From Megascapheus bottae (lineage: Eukaryota > Chordata > Mammalia > Rodentia > Geomyidae), in assembly GCA_024803745.1 (NCBI GenBank), contig JANJXV010000129.1, forward strand, positions 2,480,001-2,544,000: DNA of 64,000 nt, in the 5' to 3' direction. The notes under the pieces were generated by a model that saw only the letters and a program-made list of their open reading frames with translations, was not told where the DNA came from and did not search any database. Shown here one piece after another: positions 24,601 to 36,900 of the stretch (position 1 is the first letter of the stretch; each line of letters begins with the position of its first letter). The translations under genes were made by a program, and so were the position numbers.

Positions 24601-26862
24601 ATGGAGTTGTGTGACGTCATAGAATGGAAGTGTGTGAAGTCAGAATGGAGGTGTGTGAAGTCATAGAATGGAGGTGTGTCTACTCACAGGAATAGAAGTG
24701 TGTGAAGTCATAGAATGGAGGTCTGTGAAGTCATAGAACGGAGGGGGTGTGAAGTCATAGAATGGAGGTGTGTGAAATCATAGAATGGAGGTGTGTGAAA
24801 TCACAGGATGGAGGTGTGTGAAGACACAGAATGGAGGTGTGTAAAGTCACAGAGTGGAGTTGTGTTAAGTCACAGAATGGAGGTGTGTGAAGTCAGAGAA
24901 TGGAGGTGTGTGAAGTCATAGAATGGAGGTGTGTGAAATCACAGAATGGAAGTGTGTGTAGTAACAGAGTGGAGGTGTGTAAAGTCACAGAATGGAGGTG
25001 GTGAAGTCTCAGAATGCAGGTGTGTGAAGTCATAAAATGGAGGTTTTTGAAGTCATAGAATGTTGGTTTTTGAAGTCAGAGAATGGAGGTGTGTGAAGTC
25101 ATATAATGGAGGTGTGTGAGGTCAGATTGGAGGTGTGTGAAGTCACAGAATGGAAGTGTGTCAACTTAAGAAAGGAGGTGTGTGAAGTCATAGAATGGAG
25201 GTGTGTGAAGTCATAGAATGGAGGTGTGTGAAATCATAGAATGGAGGTGTGTGAAGTCACGGAAATGATGTGTTTGAAGTAAAAATGGAAGTATGTGAAG
25301 TCAGAATGGAGGTGTGTGAAGTCATAGAACGGAAGTGTGTGAAGTCATAGAATGGAGGTGTGTGAAGTCACAGAAAGGAGGTGTGTGAACTCATAGAATG
25401 GAGGAGTGTGAAGTCATAGAATGGAGTTGTGTGAAGTCACAGATGGAGGTGTGTGAAGTCATAGACTGGATGTGTGTGAAGTCACAGAATGGAGGAGGTG
25501 TGTGAAGTCACAGAATGGAGGTGTGTGAACCCAGAATGGAGATGTGAGAATTCACAGAAGGGAGGTTTGTGAAGTCATAGAATGGATTGTGTGTGAAATC
25601 ACAGAATGGAGGTGTGTGAAGTCACAGAATGCAGGTGTGTAAAGTCACAGAGTGGAGGTGTGTGAAGTCACAGAATGGAGGTTTGTGAAGTCATAGAATG
25701 GAGGTGTGTGAAGTCACAGAATGCAGGTGTGTGAAGTCAGAATAAAGGTATGCGAAGTCCTAGAATGGAGGAGTGTGAAGTCAGAATGGAGCTGTGTGAA
25801 GTCATAGAATGGAAGTGTGTGAAGTCAGAATGGAGGTGTGTGAAGTCATAGAATGGAGGTGTGTCTACTCACAGAATAGAAGTATGTGAAGTCATAGAAT
25901 GGAGGTCTGTGAAGTCATAGAATGGAGGTGTGTGAAGTCATAGAATGGAGGTTTGTGAAATCATAGAATGGAGGTGTGTGAAATCACAGGATGGAGGTGT
26001 GTGAACTCATAGAATGGAGGAGTGTGAAGTCATAGAATGGACGTGTGAGAAGTCACAGATGGAGGTGTGTGAAGTCATAGAATGGAGGTGTGTGAAATCA
26101 TAGAATGGAGGTGTGTGAAGTCACAGAATTGAGGTGTGTGAAGTCAGAATGGAGGTGTGTGAAGTCATAGAATGGAGGTGTGTGAAATCATAGAATGGAG
26201 GTGTGTGTAGTCACAGAGTGGAGGTGTGTAAAGTCACAGAGTGGAGATGTGTGAAGTCTCAGAATGGAGGTGTGTTAAGTCATAGAATGGAGGTGTTTGA
26301 AGTCATAGAATATTGGTTTTTGAAGTCAGAGAATGGAGGTGTGAACCCAGAATGGATTTGTGTGAATTCACAGAAGGGAGGTTTGTGAAGTCATAGAATG
26401 GATTGTGTGTGAAATCACAGGATGTAGGTGTGTGAAGTCACAGAATGGAGGTGTGTAAAGTCACAGAGTGGAGGTGTGTGAAGTCACAGAATGGAGGTGT
26501 GTGAAGTTATAGAATGGAGGTGTGTGAAGTCACAGAATGCAGGTGTGTGAAGTCAGAACAGGTGTGCGAAGTCATAGAATGGAGGAGTGTGAATGAGAAT
26601 GGAGCTGTGTGAAGTCATAGAATGGAAGTGTGTGAATTCAGAATGGAGGTGTGTGAACTCATAGAATGGAGGTGTATGAAGTCACAATGGAGGTGTGTGA
26701 AGTCAAATAATGGAGGTGTGTGAACTCAGAAAGGAGGTGTGTAAAGTCATAGAATAGAGGTCTGTGAAGTCACAGAATGGAGGTGTGTGAAATCATAGAA
26801 TGGAGGTGTGTGAAGTCACAGAATTGAGGTGTGTGAAGTCAGAATGGAGGTGTGTGAAGTCA
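19019..26862 (+). repeat. ~7.8-kb repeat copy of 2,645-10,471 (offset 16,374 to 16,391 bp)
   Basis: Paired barcodes include GAAATCACAGAATGGAAG (2,658/19,032), GCACATG (5,261/21,635) and GTGTCTACTC (6,496/22,870), all at an offset of 16,374. Further right, a variant block beginning at 9,812/26,203 gives 16,391. The 17-bp change arises wholly inside 22,909-25,167. The match stops near 10,471/26,862: the first copy returns to the U1-type sequence while this one enters a new domain. This is the longest repeat seen in the window. Confidence 0.86.
22909..25167 (+). other. Second cluster of single-base insertions, net +17 bp against its sister copy
   Basis: Compared with 6,535-8,776, extra bases occur near 22,909, 22,955, 23,004, 23,205, 23,237, 23,770, 23,785 (two), 23,799, 23,943, 24,121, 24,292, 24,300, 24,590, 24,689, 24,742 and 25,165. 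These 17 bases exactly explain the move in offset from 16,374 to 16,391. All changes found are insertions, and most repeat an adjacent base (GAGGGTG, ATAAAAATGG, GTTTTTTG). No net shift occurs in the flanking 3.9 kb to the left or 1.7 kb to the right. Confidence 0.85.
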
Positions 26863-29800
26863 GAATGGAGGTGTGTGAAGTCAGATAATGGAGGTGTGTG
26901 AAGTCACAATGCAGGTGTGTGAACTCATAGAATGGAGGTGTGTGAAGTAACAATGTAGGTTTCTGAAGTCATAGAATGGAGGTGTGTGAAGTCATAGAAT
27001 GGAGGTGTGTGAAGTCACAGAATGGAGGTGTGTGATGTCATAGAATGGAGGTGTGTGAAGTCACAGAATGGAGGTGTGTGAAGGCATAGAATGGAGCTGT
27101 GTGAAGTCATAGAATGGAGGTGTGTAAAGTCACAGAATAGAGGTGTGTAAAGTCACAGTATGGAGGTGTGTGAACTCATATTTGAGGTGTGTGAAGTCAC
27201 AGAATGGAGGTGTGTGAAGTCATAGAAGTAGGTGTGTGAAGTCACAGAATGGAGGTGTGTGAAGACACAGAATGGAGGTGTGTGAACTCAGTGAGGAGGT
27301 GTGTGAAGTCACAGAATGGAGGTGTGTGAAGTCATAGAATGGAAGTGTGTGAAGTCATAGAATGGAAGTGTGTGAAGTCATAGAATGGAGGTGTGTGAAG
27401 TCAGAATAGAGGTGTGTGAAGTCACAGAATGGAGGTGTGTGAACCCAGAATGGAGGTGTGTGAAGTCACAGAATGGAGGTTTGTGAAGTCATAGAATGGA
27501 GGTGTGTGAGTCATAGAATGGATGTTGCTGAAGTAAGAATGAAGGTGTGTGAAGTCATAGAATGGAAGTGTCTGAAGTCATAGAATGGATGTCGCTGAAG
27601 TAAGAATGAAGGTGTGTGAACTCATAGAAAGAGGTGTGTGAACTCATAGAATGGATGTGGGTGAATTCATGGAACGGAGGTGTGTGAAGTCAAAAAATGG
27701 AGGTGTATGATGTAAAACAATGGAAGTGTGTGAAGTCATAGAATGGAGGTGTGTGAAGTCTTAGAATGGAGGTTTGTGAAGTCATAGAATGGAGGTGTGT
27801 GATGTCACAGAAGGGAGGTGTGTGAAGTCACAGAATGTAGGTGTATAAAGTCACAGAGTGGAGGTGTGTGAAGGCACAGAATGGAGGGGTGTGAAGTCAA
27901 AGAATGGAGGTATGTGAAGTCACAGAATGGAGGGGTGTGAAGTCAAAGAATGGAGGTATGTGAAGTCACAGAATGGAGGGGTGTGAAGTCAAAATAGAGG
28001 TGTACGAAGTCATAGAATGGAGGTGTGTGAAGTCAGAATGGAGCTGTGTGTACTCATAGAATGGAGGTGTGTGAACTCACAATGGAGATGTGTGAAGTCA
28101 TAGAATGGTGGTTTTTGAAGTCACAGAATGAAGGTGTGTGAAGTCATAGAATGGAGGTGTGTGAAGTCAGATTGGAGGTATGTGAAGTCACAGAATGGAG
28201 GTGTGTCAACTCAGAAATGAGGTATGTGAATTCATAGAATGGAGGTGTGTGAAGTCACAGAATTGAGGTGTGTGAAGTCAGAATGGAGATGTGTGAATTC
28301 AGAATGAAGGTGTGTGAAGTCAGAGAATGGAGGTGTGTGAAGTCACAATGCAGGTGTGTGAAGTCATAGAATGGAGGTGTGTGAAGTCACAAAATGGAGG
28401 TGTGTGAAGTCATATATTGGAGGTGTGTGAAGTCACAGAATGGAGGTGTGTGTGAAGTCACAATGTAGGTGTGTGAAGTCATAGAATTGAGGTGTGTGAA
28501 GTCATAGAATGGAGGTGTGCAAAGTCACAAAATGGAGGTGTGTGAAGTCATATATTGGAGGTATGTGAAGTCACAGAATGGAGGTGTCTGAACTCAGAAT
28601 GGAGGTGTGTGAAGTCACAGAATGGAGGTGTGTGAAATCATAGAATGGAGATGTGTGAAGTCACAGAATGGAGGTGTGTGAAATCGTAGAAGGGAGTTGT
28701 GTGAAGTCAGACAATCAAGGTGTGTGAAGTCACAGAATGGAGGTGTGTGAACTCACAATGGAGGTGAGTGAAGTCACAGAATGGAGGTGTGTGAAGTCAT
28801 AGAATGGAAGTGTGTGAAGTCATAGAATGTAGGTGTGTGATATCAGAATGGAGGTGTGTGAAGTCACAGAATGGAGGTGTGTGAAGTCAAGGAATGGAGG
28901 TGTGTGAATTCATAGAATGGAGGTGTGTGAAGGCAAAGAATGGAGGTGTGTAAAGTCATAGAATGGAGATGTGTGAAGTCATAGAATGGAGGTGTGTGAG
29001 GACAGATTGGAGGTGTGTGAAGTCACAGAATGGAAGTGTGTCAACTGAGAAAGGAGGTGTGTGAAGTCATAGAATGGAGGTGTGTGAAGTCATAGAATGG
29101 AGGTGTGTGAAATCATAGAAGGGAGGTGTGTGAAGTCACAGAAATGATGTCTTTGAAGTCAAAATGGAAGTGTGTGAAGTCAGAATGGAGGTGTGTGAAG
29201 TCACAGAATGGAGGTGTGTGAACTCATAGAATGGAGGAGTGTGAAGTCATAGAATGGAGGTGTGTGAAGTCACAGATGGAGGGGTGTGAAGTCATAGAAT
29301 GGAGGTGTGTGAAGTCACAGAATGGAGGTGTGTGAACCCAGAATGTAGGTGTGTGAATTCACAGAAGGGAGGTTTGTGAAGTCATAGAATGGATGTTTCT
29401 GAAGTAAGAATGAAGGTGTGTGAAGTCATAGAATGGAGGTGTGTGAAGTCAAAATGGAGGTGTGTGAAGTCAAACAATGTAGGTGTGTGAAGTCACAGAA
29501 TGGAGGTGTGTGAAGTCACAGAATGGAAGTGTGTGAAGTCACAAATGCAGGTGTGTGAAGTCACAGAACTGAGGTGTGTGAAGTCAAAATGGAGGTGTGT
29601 GAGGTCAAAGAATGGATGTGTGTGAAGTCATAGAATGGAGGTGTATGAAGTCATGGAATGGAGGTTTGTGAAGTCAAACATTGGAAGCGTGTGAAGTCAT
29701 AGAATGGAGGTTTGTGAAGTCACAGAATGCAGTTGTGTGAAGTCAGAATAGAGGTGTGCGAAGTCATAGAATGGAGGTGTGTGAAGTCAGAATGGAGCTG

Positions 29801-30156
29801 TGTGAAGTCATAGAATGGAAGTGTGTGAAGACAGAATGGAGGTGTGTGAACTCATAGAATGGAGGTGTATGAAGTCACAATGGAGGTGTGTGAAGTCACA
29901 GAATGGATGTGTGTGAACTCAGAAAGGAGGTGTGTGAAGTCATAGAATGGAGGTCTGTGAAGTCATAGAATGGAGGTGTGTGAAATCATAGAATGGAGTT
30001 GTGTGAAGTCACAGAATTGAGGTGTGTGAAGTCAGATTTGAGGTGTGTGAGGTCACAGAATGGAGGTGTGTGAAGTCATATAACGAGGTGTGTGAAGTCA
30101 CAGAATGGAGGTGTGTGAAGACACAGAATGGAGGAGTGTGAACTCAGAGTGGAGTT
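26862..30156 (+). repeat. Domain-B satellite, non-collinear with region A
   Basis: After 26,862 the barcode order changes: GTCAGATAATGG, TTTCTGAAGTCATAG, GAAGGCATAG and GATGTTGCTGAAG appear, and the U-type order is lost until parts reappear at 28,880-29,690 (GTCAACTGAG, GAGGGGTGTG, TTTCTGAAGTAAG). A unit of about 380 bp seems to recur between 29,790 and 30,420, with CTGTGTGAAGTCATAG and TGTATGAAGTCACAATGG in both halves. No gene or unique sequence is visible. Confidence 0.75.
27877..27990 (+). repeat. Local 46-bp dimer repeat, ~2.5 copies
   Basis: Two alternating unit variants, GAGGGGTGTGAAGTCAAAG and GAGGTATGTGAAGTCACAG, form a 46-bp dimer. The AGGGGT mark recurs at 27,885, 27,931 and 27,977. 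It is a small and probably recent amplification of a unit pair within the array. Confidence 0.85.
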
Positions 30157-33100
30157 GTGTGAAGTCACAGAATGAAGCTGTGTGAAGTCATAGAATGGAA
30201 GTGTGTGAAGTCAGAATGGAGGTGTGTGAACTCATAGAATGGAGGTGTATGAAGTCACAATGGAGGTGTTTGAAGTCACAGAATGGATGTGTGTGAACTC
30301 AGAAAGGAGGTGTGGGAAGTCATAGAATGAAGGTCTGTGAAGTCATAGAATGGAGGTGTGTGAAATCATAGAATGGAGGTGTGTGAAGTCACAGAATTGA
30401 GGTGTGTGAAGTCAGAATGGAGGTGTGTGAAGTCAGAATGGAGGTGGGGGAAGTCAGAGAATGGAGGTGTGTGAAGTCACACTGCAGGTGTGTGAACTCA
30501 TAGAATGGAGGTGTGTGAAGTCACAATGTAGGTTTCTGAAGTCATAGAATGGAGGTGTGTGAAGTAATAGAATGGAGGTGTGTGAAGTCACAGAATGGAG
30601 GTGTGTGATGTCATAGAATGGAGGTGTGTGAAGTCACAGAATGGAGGTGTGTAAAGGCCTAGAATGGAGGTGTGTGAAGTCATAGAATGGGGGTCTGTGA
30701 AGTCATAGAATGGAGGTGTGTGAAATCATAGAATGGAGGTGTGTGAAGTCACAGATTGAGGTGTGTGAAGTCATAGAATGGAGGTGTGTGAAGTCACAGA
30801 ATGGAGGTGTGTGATGTCATAGAATGGAGGTGTGTGAAGTCACAGAATGGAGGTGTGTAAAGGCATAGAATGGAGGTGTGTGAAGTCATAGAATGGAGGT
30901 GTGTGAAGACATAGAATGGGAGTGTGTGAAGTCACAGAATGGAGATGTGTGAAGTCACACTATGGAGGGGTGTGAACTCAGATTTGAGGTTTGTGAAGTC
31001 ACAGAATGGAGGTGTGTGAAGTCATATAACGAGGTGTGTGAAGTCACAGAATGGAGGTGTGTGAAGACACATAATGGAGGTGTGTGAACTCAGATTGGAG
31101 GTGTGTGAAGTCACAGAATGGAGGTGTGTGAAGTCATAGAATGGAAGTGTGTGAAGTCATAGAATGGAGGTGTGTGAAGTCAGAATGGAGGTGTGTGACG
31201 TCACAAATGGAGGTGTGTTAACTCAGAATGGAGGTGTGTGAAGTCACAGAATGGAGGTGTGTGAAGTCAAAATGTGATGTGTGAAGTCACAAATGAAGGT
31301 GTGTGAAGTCACAGAGTGGAGGTTTGTGAAATCAAAATGGAATTTTGTGAAGTCAAAGAAAGGAGTTGTGTGAAGTCATAGAATGGATGTGTATGAAGTC
31401 ATGGAATGGAGGTTTGTGAAGTCAAACATTGGAAGTGTGTGAAGTTACAGAATGGAGGTGTGTGAAGTCATAGAAGGGAGATGTGTGAAGGCATAGATTG
31501 GAGGTGTGTGAAGTCAGAATGGAGATGTGTGAAGTCAGAGAATGGAGGTGTGAAGTCATAGAATGGAGGTGTGTGAAGTCAGAATGCAGATGTGTGAAGT
31601 CATAGAATGGAGGTGTGTGAAGTCATACAATGGAGGTGTGTCTATTCACAGAATAGAAGTGTGTGAAGTCATAGAATGGAGGTGTGTGAAGTCATAGAAT
31701 GGAGGTGTGTGAAGTCATAGAATGGAGGTGTGTGAAATCACAGGATGGAGGTGTGTGAAGACACAGAATGGAGGTGTGTAAAGTCACAGAGTGGAGCTGT
31801 GTTAAGTCACAGAATGGAGGTGTGTGAAGTCAGAGAATGGAGGTGTGTGAAGTCACAGGATGGAGGTGTGTGAAGTCAGAATAGAGGTGTGCGAAGTCAT
31901 AGAATGGAGGTGTGTGAAGTCAGAATGGAGGTGTGTGAACTCATGGAATGGATGTGTGTGAAGTCAAAATGGAGGGGTGTGAAGTCATAGAATGGTGGTT
32001 TTTGAAGTCACAGAATGGAGGTGTGTGAAGTCATAGAATGGATGTTTCTGAAGTAAGAATGAAGGTGTGAAGTCATTGAATGGAGGTGTGTGAAGTCAAA
32101 ATTGAGGTGTGTGAACTCATAGAATGGAGGTATGTGAGCTCATAGAATGGAGGTGTGTGATGTCATGGAATGGAGGTGTGTGAAGTCAAAGAATGAAGGT
32201 TTGTGAAGTCAAAATGGAGGTGTGTGAAATCAAAGAATGGAGGTGTGTGAAGTCAAAGAATGGAGGTGTGTGAAGTCAAAATTGTGGTGTGTGAAGTCAC
32301 AAATGGAGGTGTGTGAAGTCACAGAATGGAGGTGTGTGATGTCAAAATGGAGGTGTGTGAAGTCAAAGAATGGAGATGTGTCAAGTCACAAAAGGGAGGT
32401 GTGTGAAGTCACAGAACGGAGATGTGTGAAGTCACAATGGAGGTGTGAGAGGTCATAGAATGGAGGTGTGTGAAGTCAAAGAATGGAGGTTTGTGAAGTC
32501 AAACATTGGAAGTGTGTGAAATTACAGAATGGAGGTGTGTGAAGTCATAGAATGTAGGTGTGTGAAGTCATAGAATGGAGGTGTGTCAAGTCACAGAAGG
32601 GAGGTGTGTGAAGTCACAGAACGGAGATGTGTGAAGTCACAATGGAGGTGTGTGAAGTCACAGAATGGAGGTTAGTGAAGTCAAAGAATGGAAGTGTGTG
32701 AAGTCATAGAATGGAGGTGTGTGAAATCACAGAATGGAGGTGTGAGAAGTCACAGAATGGAGGTGTGTAAAGTGACAGAGTTGAGGTGTGTGAAGTCACA
32801 GAATGGAGGTGTTTGAAGTCATAGAATGGAGGTGTGTGAAGTCACAGAATGGAGGTGTATGAAGTCAGAATAGAGGTATGCGAAGTCGTAGAATGGAGAT
32901 GTGTTAAGTCAGAATGGATCTGTGTGAATTCATAGAATGGAGGTGTGTGAAGTCAGATTGGAGGTGTGTGAACTCTTAGAATGGAGGTATGTGAAGTCAC
33001 AATGGAGGTGTGTGAAGTCATAGAATTGTGGTTTTTGAAATCACAGAATGGAGGTGTGTGGAGTCATAGACTGGAGGTGTGTGAAGTCAGATTGGAGGTG

Positions 33101-33933
33101 TGTGAAGTCAATGAATGGAGGTGTGTGAACTCAGAAAGGAGGTATGTGAAGTCATAGAGTGGAGGTGTGTGAAGTCATAGAATGGAGGTGTGTGAAATCA
33201 CAAAATGGAGGTGTGTGTAGTCACAGAGTCGAGGTGTGTAAAGTCACAGAGTGGAGGTGTGTGAATTCTCAGAATGGAGGTGTGGGAACTCACAGAATGG
33301 AGGTGTGTGAAGTCAAGGAATGGAGGTGTGTGAATTCATAGAATGGAGGTGTGTGAAGGCAAAGAATGGAGGTGTGTGAAGTCATAGAATGGAGGTGTGT
33401 GAAGTCATAGAATGGAGGTGTGTGAGGTCAGATTGGAGGTGTGTGAAGTCACAGAATGGAAGTGTGTCAACTCAGAAAGGAGGTGTGTGAAGTCATAGAA
33501 TGGAGGTGTGTGAAGTCATAGAATGGAGGTGTGTGAAATCATAGAATGGAGGTGTGTGAAGTCACAGAAATGAGGACTTTGAAGTCAAAATGGAAGTGTG
33601 TGAAGTCAGAATGGAGGTGTGTGAAGTCATAGAATGGAGGTGTGTGAAGTCACAGAATGGAGGTGTGTGAACTCATAGAATGGAGGAGTGTGAAGTCATA
33701 GAATGGAGGTGTGTGAAGTCACAGATGGAAGGGTGTGAAGTCATAGAATGGAGGTGTGTGAAGTCACAGAAAGGAGGTGTGTGAACCCAGAATGTACGTG
33801 TGTGAATTCACAGAAGGGAGGTATGTGAAGTCATAGAATGGATGTTTCTGAAGTAAGAATGAAGGTTTGTGAAGTCATAGAATGGAGGTGTGTGAAGTCA
33901 AAATGGAGGTGTGTGAAGTCAAACAATGTAGGT
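30157..33933 (+). repeat. 3,777-bp tandem duplication, copy 1
   Basis: This block and the next 3,777 bp match at constant offset throughout. Checks include GAAGCTGTG (30,174/33,951), GTGGGGGAAGTC (near 30,443/34,220), a variant block starting at 32,237/36,014 and another at 33,159/36,936. In the parts compared line by line I found no difference, including rare private variants. The left junction is in GTGTGAAGTCACAGAATG: the upstream neighbour is GGAGTTGTGT here and GTAGGTGTGT at the start of copy 2. It contains about 165 basic units of mixed 23- and 21-bp length. Confidence 0.92.
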
Positions 33934-36900
33934 GTGTGAAGTCACAGAATGAAGCTGTGTGAAGTCATAGAATGGAAGTGTGTGAAGTCAGAATGGAGGT
34001 GTGTGAACTCATAGAATGGAGGTGTATGAAGTCACAATGGAGGTGTTTGAAGTCACAGAATGGATGTGTGTGAACTCAGAAAGGAGGTGTGGGAAGTCAT
34101 AGAATGAAGGTCTGTGAAGTCATAGAATGGAGGTGTGTGAAATCATAGAATGGAGGTGTGTGAAGTCACAGAATTGAGGTGTGTGAAGTCAGAATGGAGG
34201 TGTGTGAAGTCAGAATGGAGGTGGGGGAAGTCAGAGAATGGAGGTGTGTGAAGTCACACTGCAGGTGTGTGAACTCATAGAATGGAGGTGTGTGAAGTCA
34301 CAATGTAGGTTTCTGAAGTCATAGAATGGAGGTGTGTGAAGTAATAGAATGGAGGTGTGTGAAGTCACAGAATGGAGGTGTGTGATGTCATAGAATGGAG
34401 GTGTGTGAAGTCACAGAATGGAGGTGTGTAAAGGCCTAGAATGGAGGTGTGTGAAGTCATAGAATGGGGGTCTGTGAAGTCATAGAATGGAGGTGTGTGA
34501 AATCATAGAATGGAGGTGTGTGAAGTCACAGATTGAGGTGTGTGAAGTCATAGAATGGAGGTGTGTGAAGTCACAGAATGGAGGTGTGTGATGTCATAGA
34601 ATGGAGGTGTGTGAAGTCACAGAATGGAGGTGTGTAAAGGCATAGAATGGAGGTGTGTGAAGTCATAGAATGGAGGTGTGTGAAGACATAGAATGGGAGT
34701 GTGTGAAGTCACAGAATGGAGATGTGTGAAGTCACACTATGGAGGGGTGTGAACTCAGATTTGAGGTTTGTGAAGTCACAGAATGGAGGTGTGTGAAGTC
34801 ATATAACGAGGTGTGTGAAGTCACAGAATGGAGGTGTGTGAAGACACATAATGGAGGTGTGTGAACTCAGATTGGAGGTGTGTGAAGTCACAGAATGGAG
34901 GTGTGTGAAGTCATAGAATGGAAGTGTGTGAAGTCATAGAATGGAGGTGTGTGAAGTCAGAATGGAGGTGTGTGACGTCACAAATGGAGGTGTGTTAACT
35001 CAGAATGGAGGTGTGTGAAGTCACAGAATGGAGGTGTGTGAAGTCAAAATGTGATGTGTGAAGTCACAAATGAAGGTGTGTGAAGTCACAGAGTGGAGGT
35101 TTGTGAAATCAAAATGGAATTTTGTGAAGTCAAAGAAAGGAGTTGTGTGAAGTCATAGAATGGATGTGTATGAAGTCATGGAATGGAGGTTTGTGAAGTC
35201 AAACATTGGAAGTGTGTGAAGTTACAGAATGGAGGTGTGTGAAGTCATAGAAGGGAGATGTGTGAAGGCATAGATTGGAGGTGTGTGAAGTCAGAATGGA
35301 GATGTGTGAAGTCAGAGAATGGAGGTGTGAAGTCATAGAATGGAGGTGTGTGAAGTCAGAATGCAGATGTGTGAAGTCATAGAATGGAGGTGTGTGAAGT
35401 CATACAATGGAGGTGTGTCTATTCACAGAATAGAAGTGTGTGAAGTCATAGAATGGAGGTGTGTGAAGTCATAGAATGGAGGTGTGTGAAGTCATAGAAT
35501 GGAGGTGTGTGAAATCACAGGATGGAGGTGTGTGAAGACACAGAATGGAGGTGTGTAAAGTCACAGAGTGGAGCTGTGTTAAGTCACAGAATGGAGGTGT
35601 GTGAAGTCAGAGAATGGAGGTGTGTGAAGTCACAGGATGGAGGTGTGTGAAGTCAGAATAGAGGTGTGCGAAGTCATAGAATGGAGGTGTGTGAAGTCAG
35701 AATGGAGGTGTGTGAACTCATGGAATGGATGTGTGTGAAGTCAAAATGGAGGGGTGTGAAGTCATAGAATGGTGGTTTTTGAAGTCACAGAATGGAGGTG
35801 TGTGAAGTCATAGAATGGATGTTTCTGAAGTAAGAATGAAGGTGTGAAGTCATTGAATGGAGGTGTGTGAAGTCAAAATTGAGGTGTGTGAACTCATAGA
35901 ATGGAGGTATGTGAGCTCATAGAATGGAGGTGTGTGATGTCATGGAATGGAGGTGTGTGAAGTCAAAGAATGAAGGTTTGTGAAGTCAAAATGGAGGTGT
36001 GTGAAATCAAAGAATGGAGGTGTGTGAAGTCAAAGAATGGAGGTGTGTGAAGTCAAAATTGTGGTGTGTGAAGTCACAAATGGAGGTGTGTGAAGTCACA
36101 GAATGGAGGTGTGTGATGTCAAAATGGAGGTGTGTGAAGTCAAAGAATGGAGATGTGTCAAGTCACAAAAGGGAGGTGTGTGAAGTCACAGAACGGAGAT
36201 GTGTGAAGTCACAATGGAGGTGTGAGAGGTCATAGAATGGAGGTGTGTGAAGTCAAAGAATGGAGGTTTGTGAAGTCAAACATTGGAAGTGTGTGAAATT
36301 ACAGAATGGAGGTGTGTGAAGTCATAGAATGTAGGTGTGTGAAGTCATAGAATGGAGGTGTGTCAAGTCACAGAAGGGAGGTGTGTGAAGTCACAGAACG
36401 GAGATGTGTGAAGTCACAATGGAGGTGTGTGAAGTCACAGAATGGAGGTTAGTGAAGTCAAAGAATGGAAGTGTGTGAAGTCATAGAATGGAGGTGTGTG
36501 AAATCACAGAATGGAGGTGTGAGAAGTCACAGAATGGAGGTGTGTAAAGTGACAGAGTTGAGGTGTGTGAAGTCACAGAATGGAGGTGTTTGAAGTCATA
36601 GAATGGAGGTGTGTGAAGTCACAGAATGGAGGTGTATGAAGTCAGAATAGAGGTATGCGAAGTCGTAGAATGGAGATGTGTTAAGTCAGAATGGATCTGT
36701 GTGAATTCATAGAATGGAGGTGTGTGAAGTCAGATTGGAGGTGTGTGAACTCTTAGAATGGAGGTATGTGAAGTCACAATGGAGGTGTGTGAAGTCATAG
36801 AATTGTGGTTTTTGAAATCACAGAATGGAGGTGTGTGGAGTCATAGACTGGAGGTGTGTGAAGTCAGATTGGAGGTGTGTGAAGTCAATGAATGGAGGTG

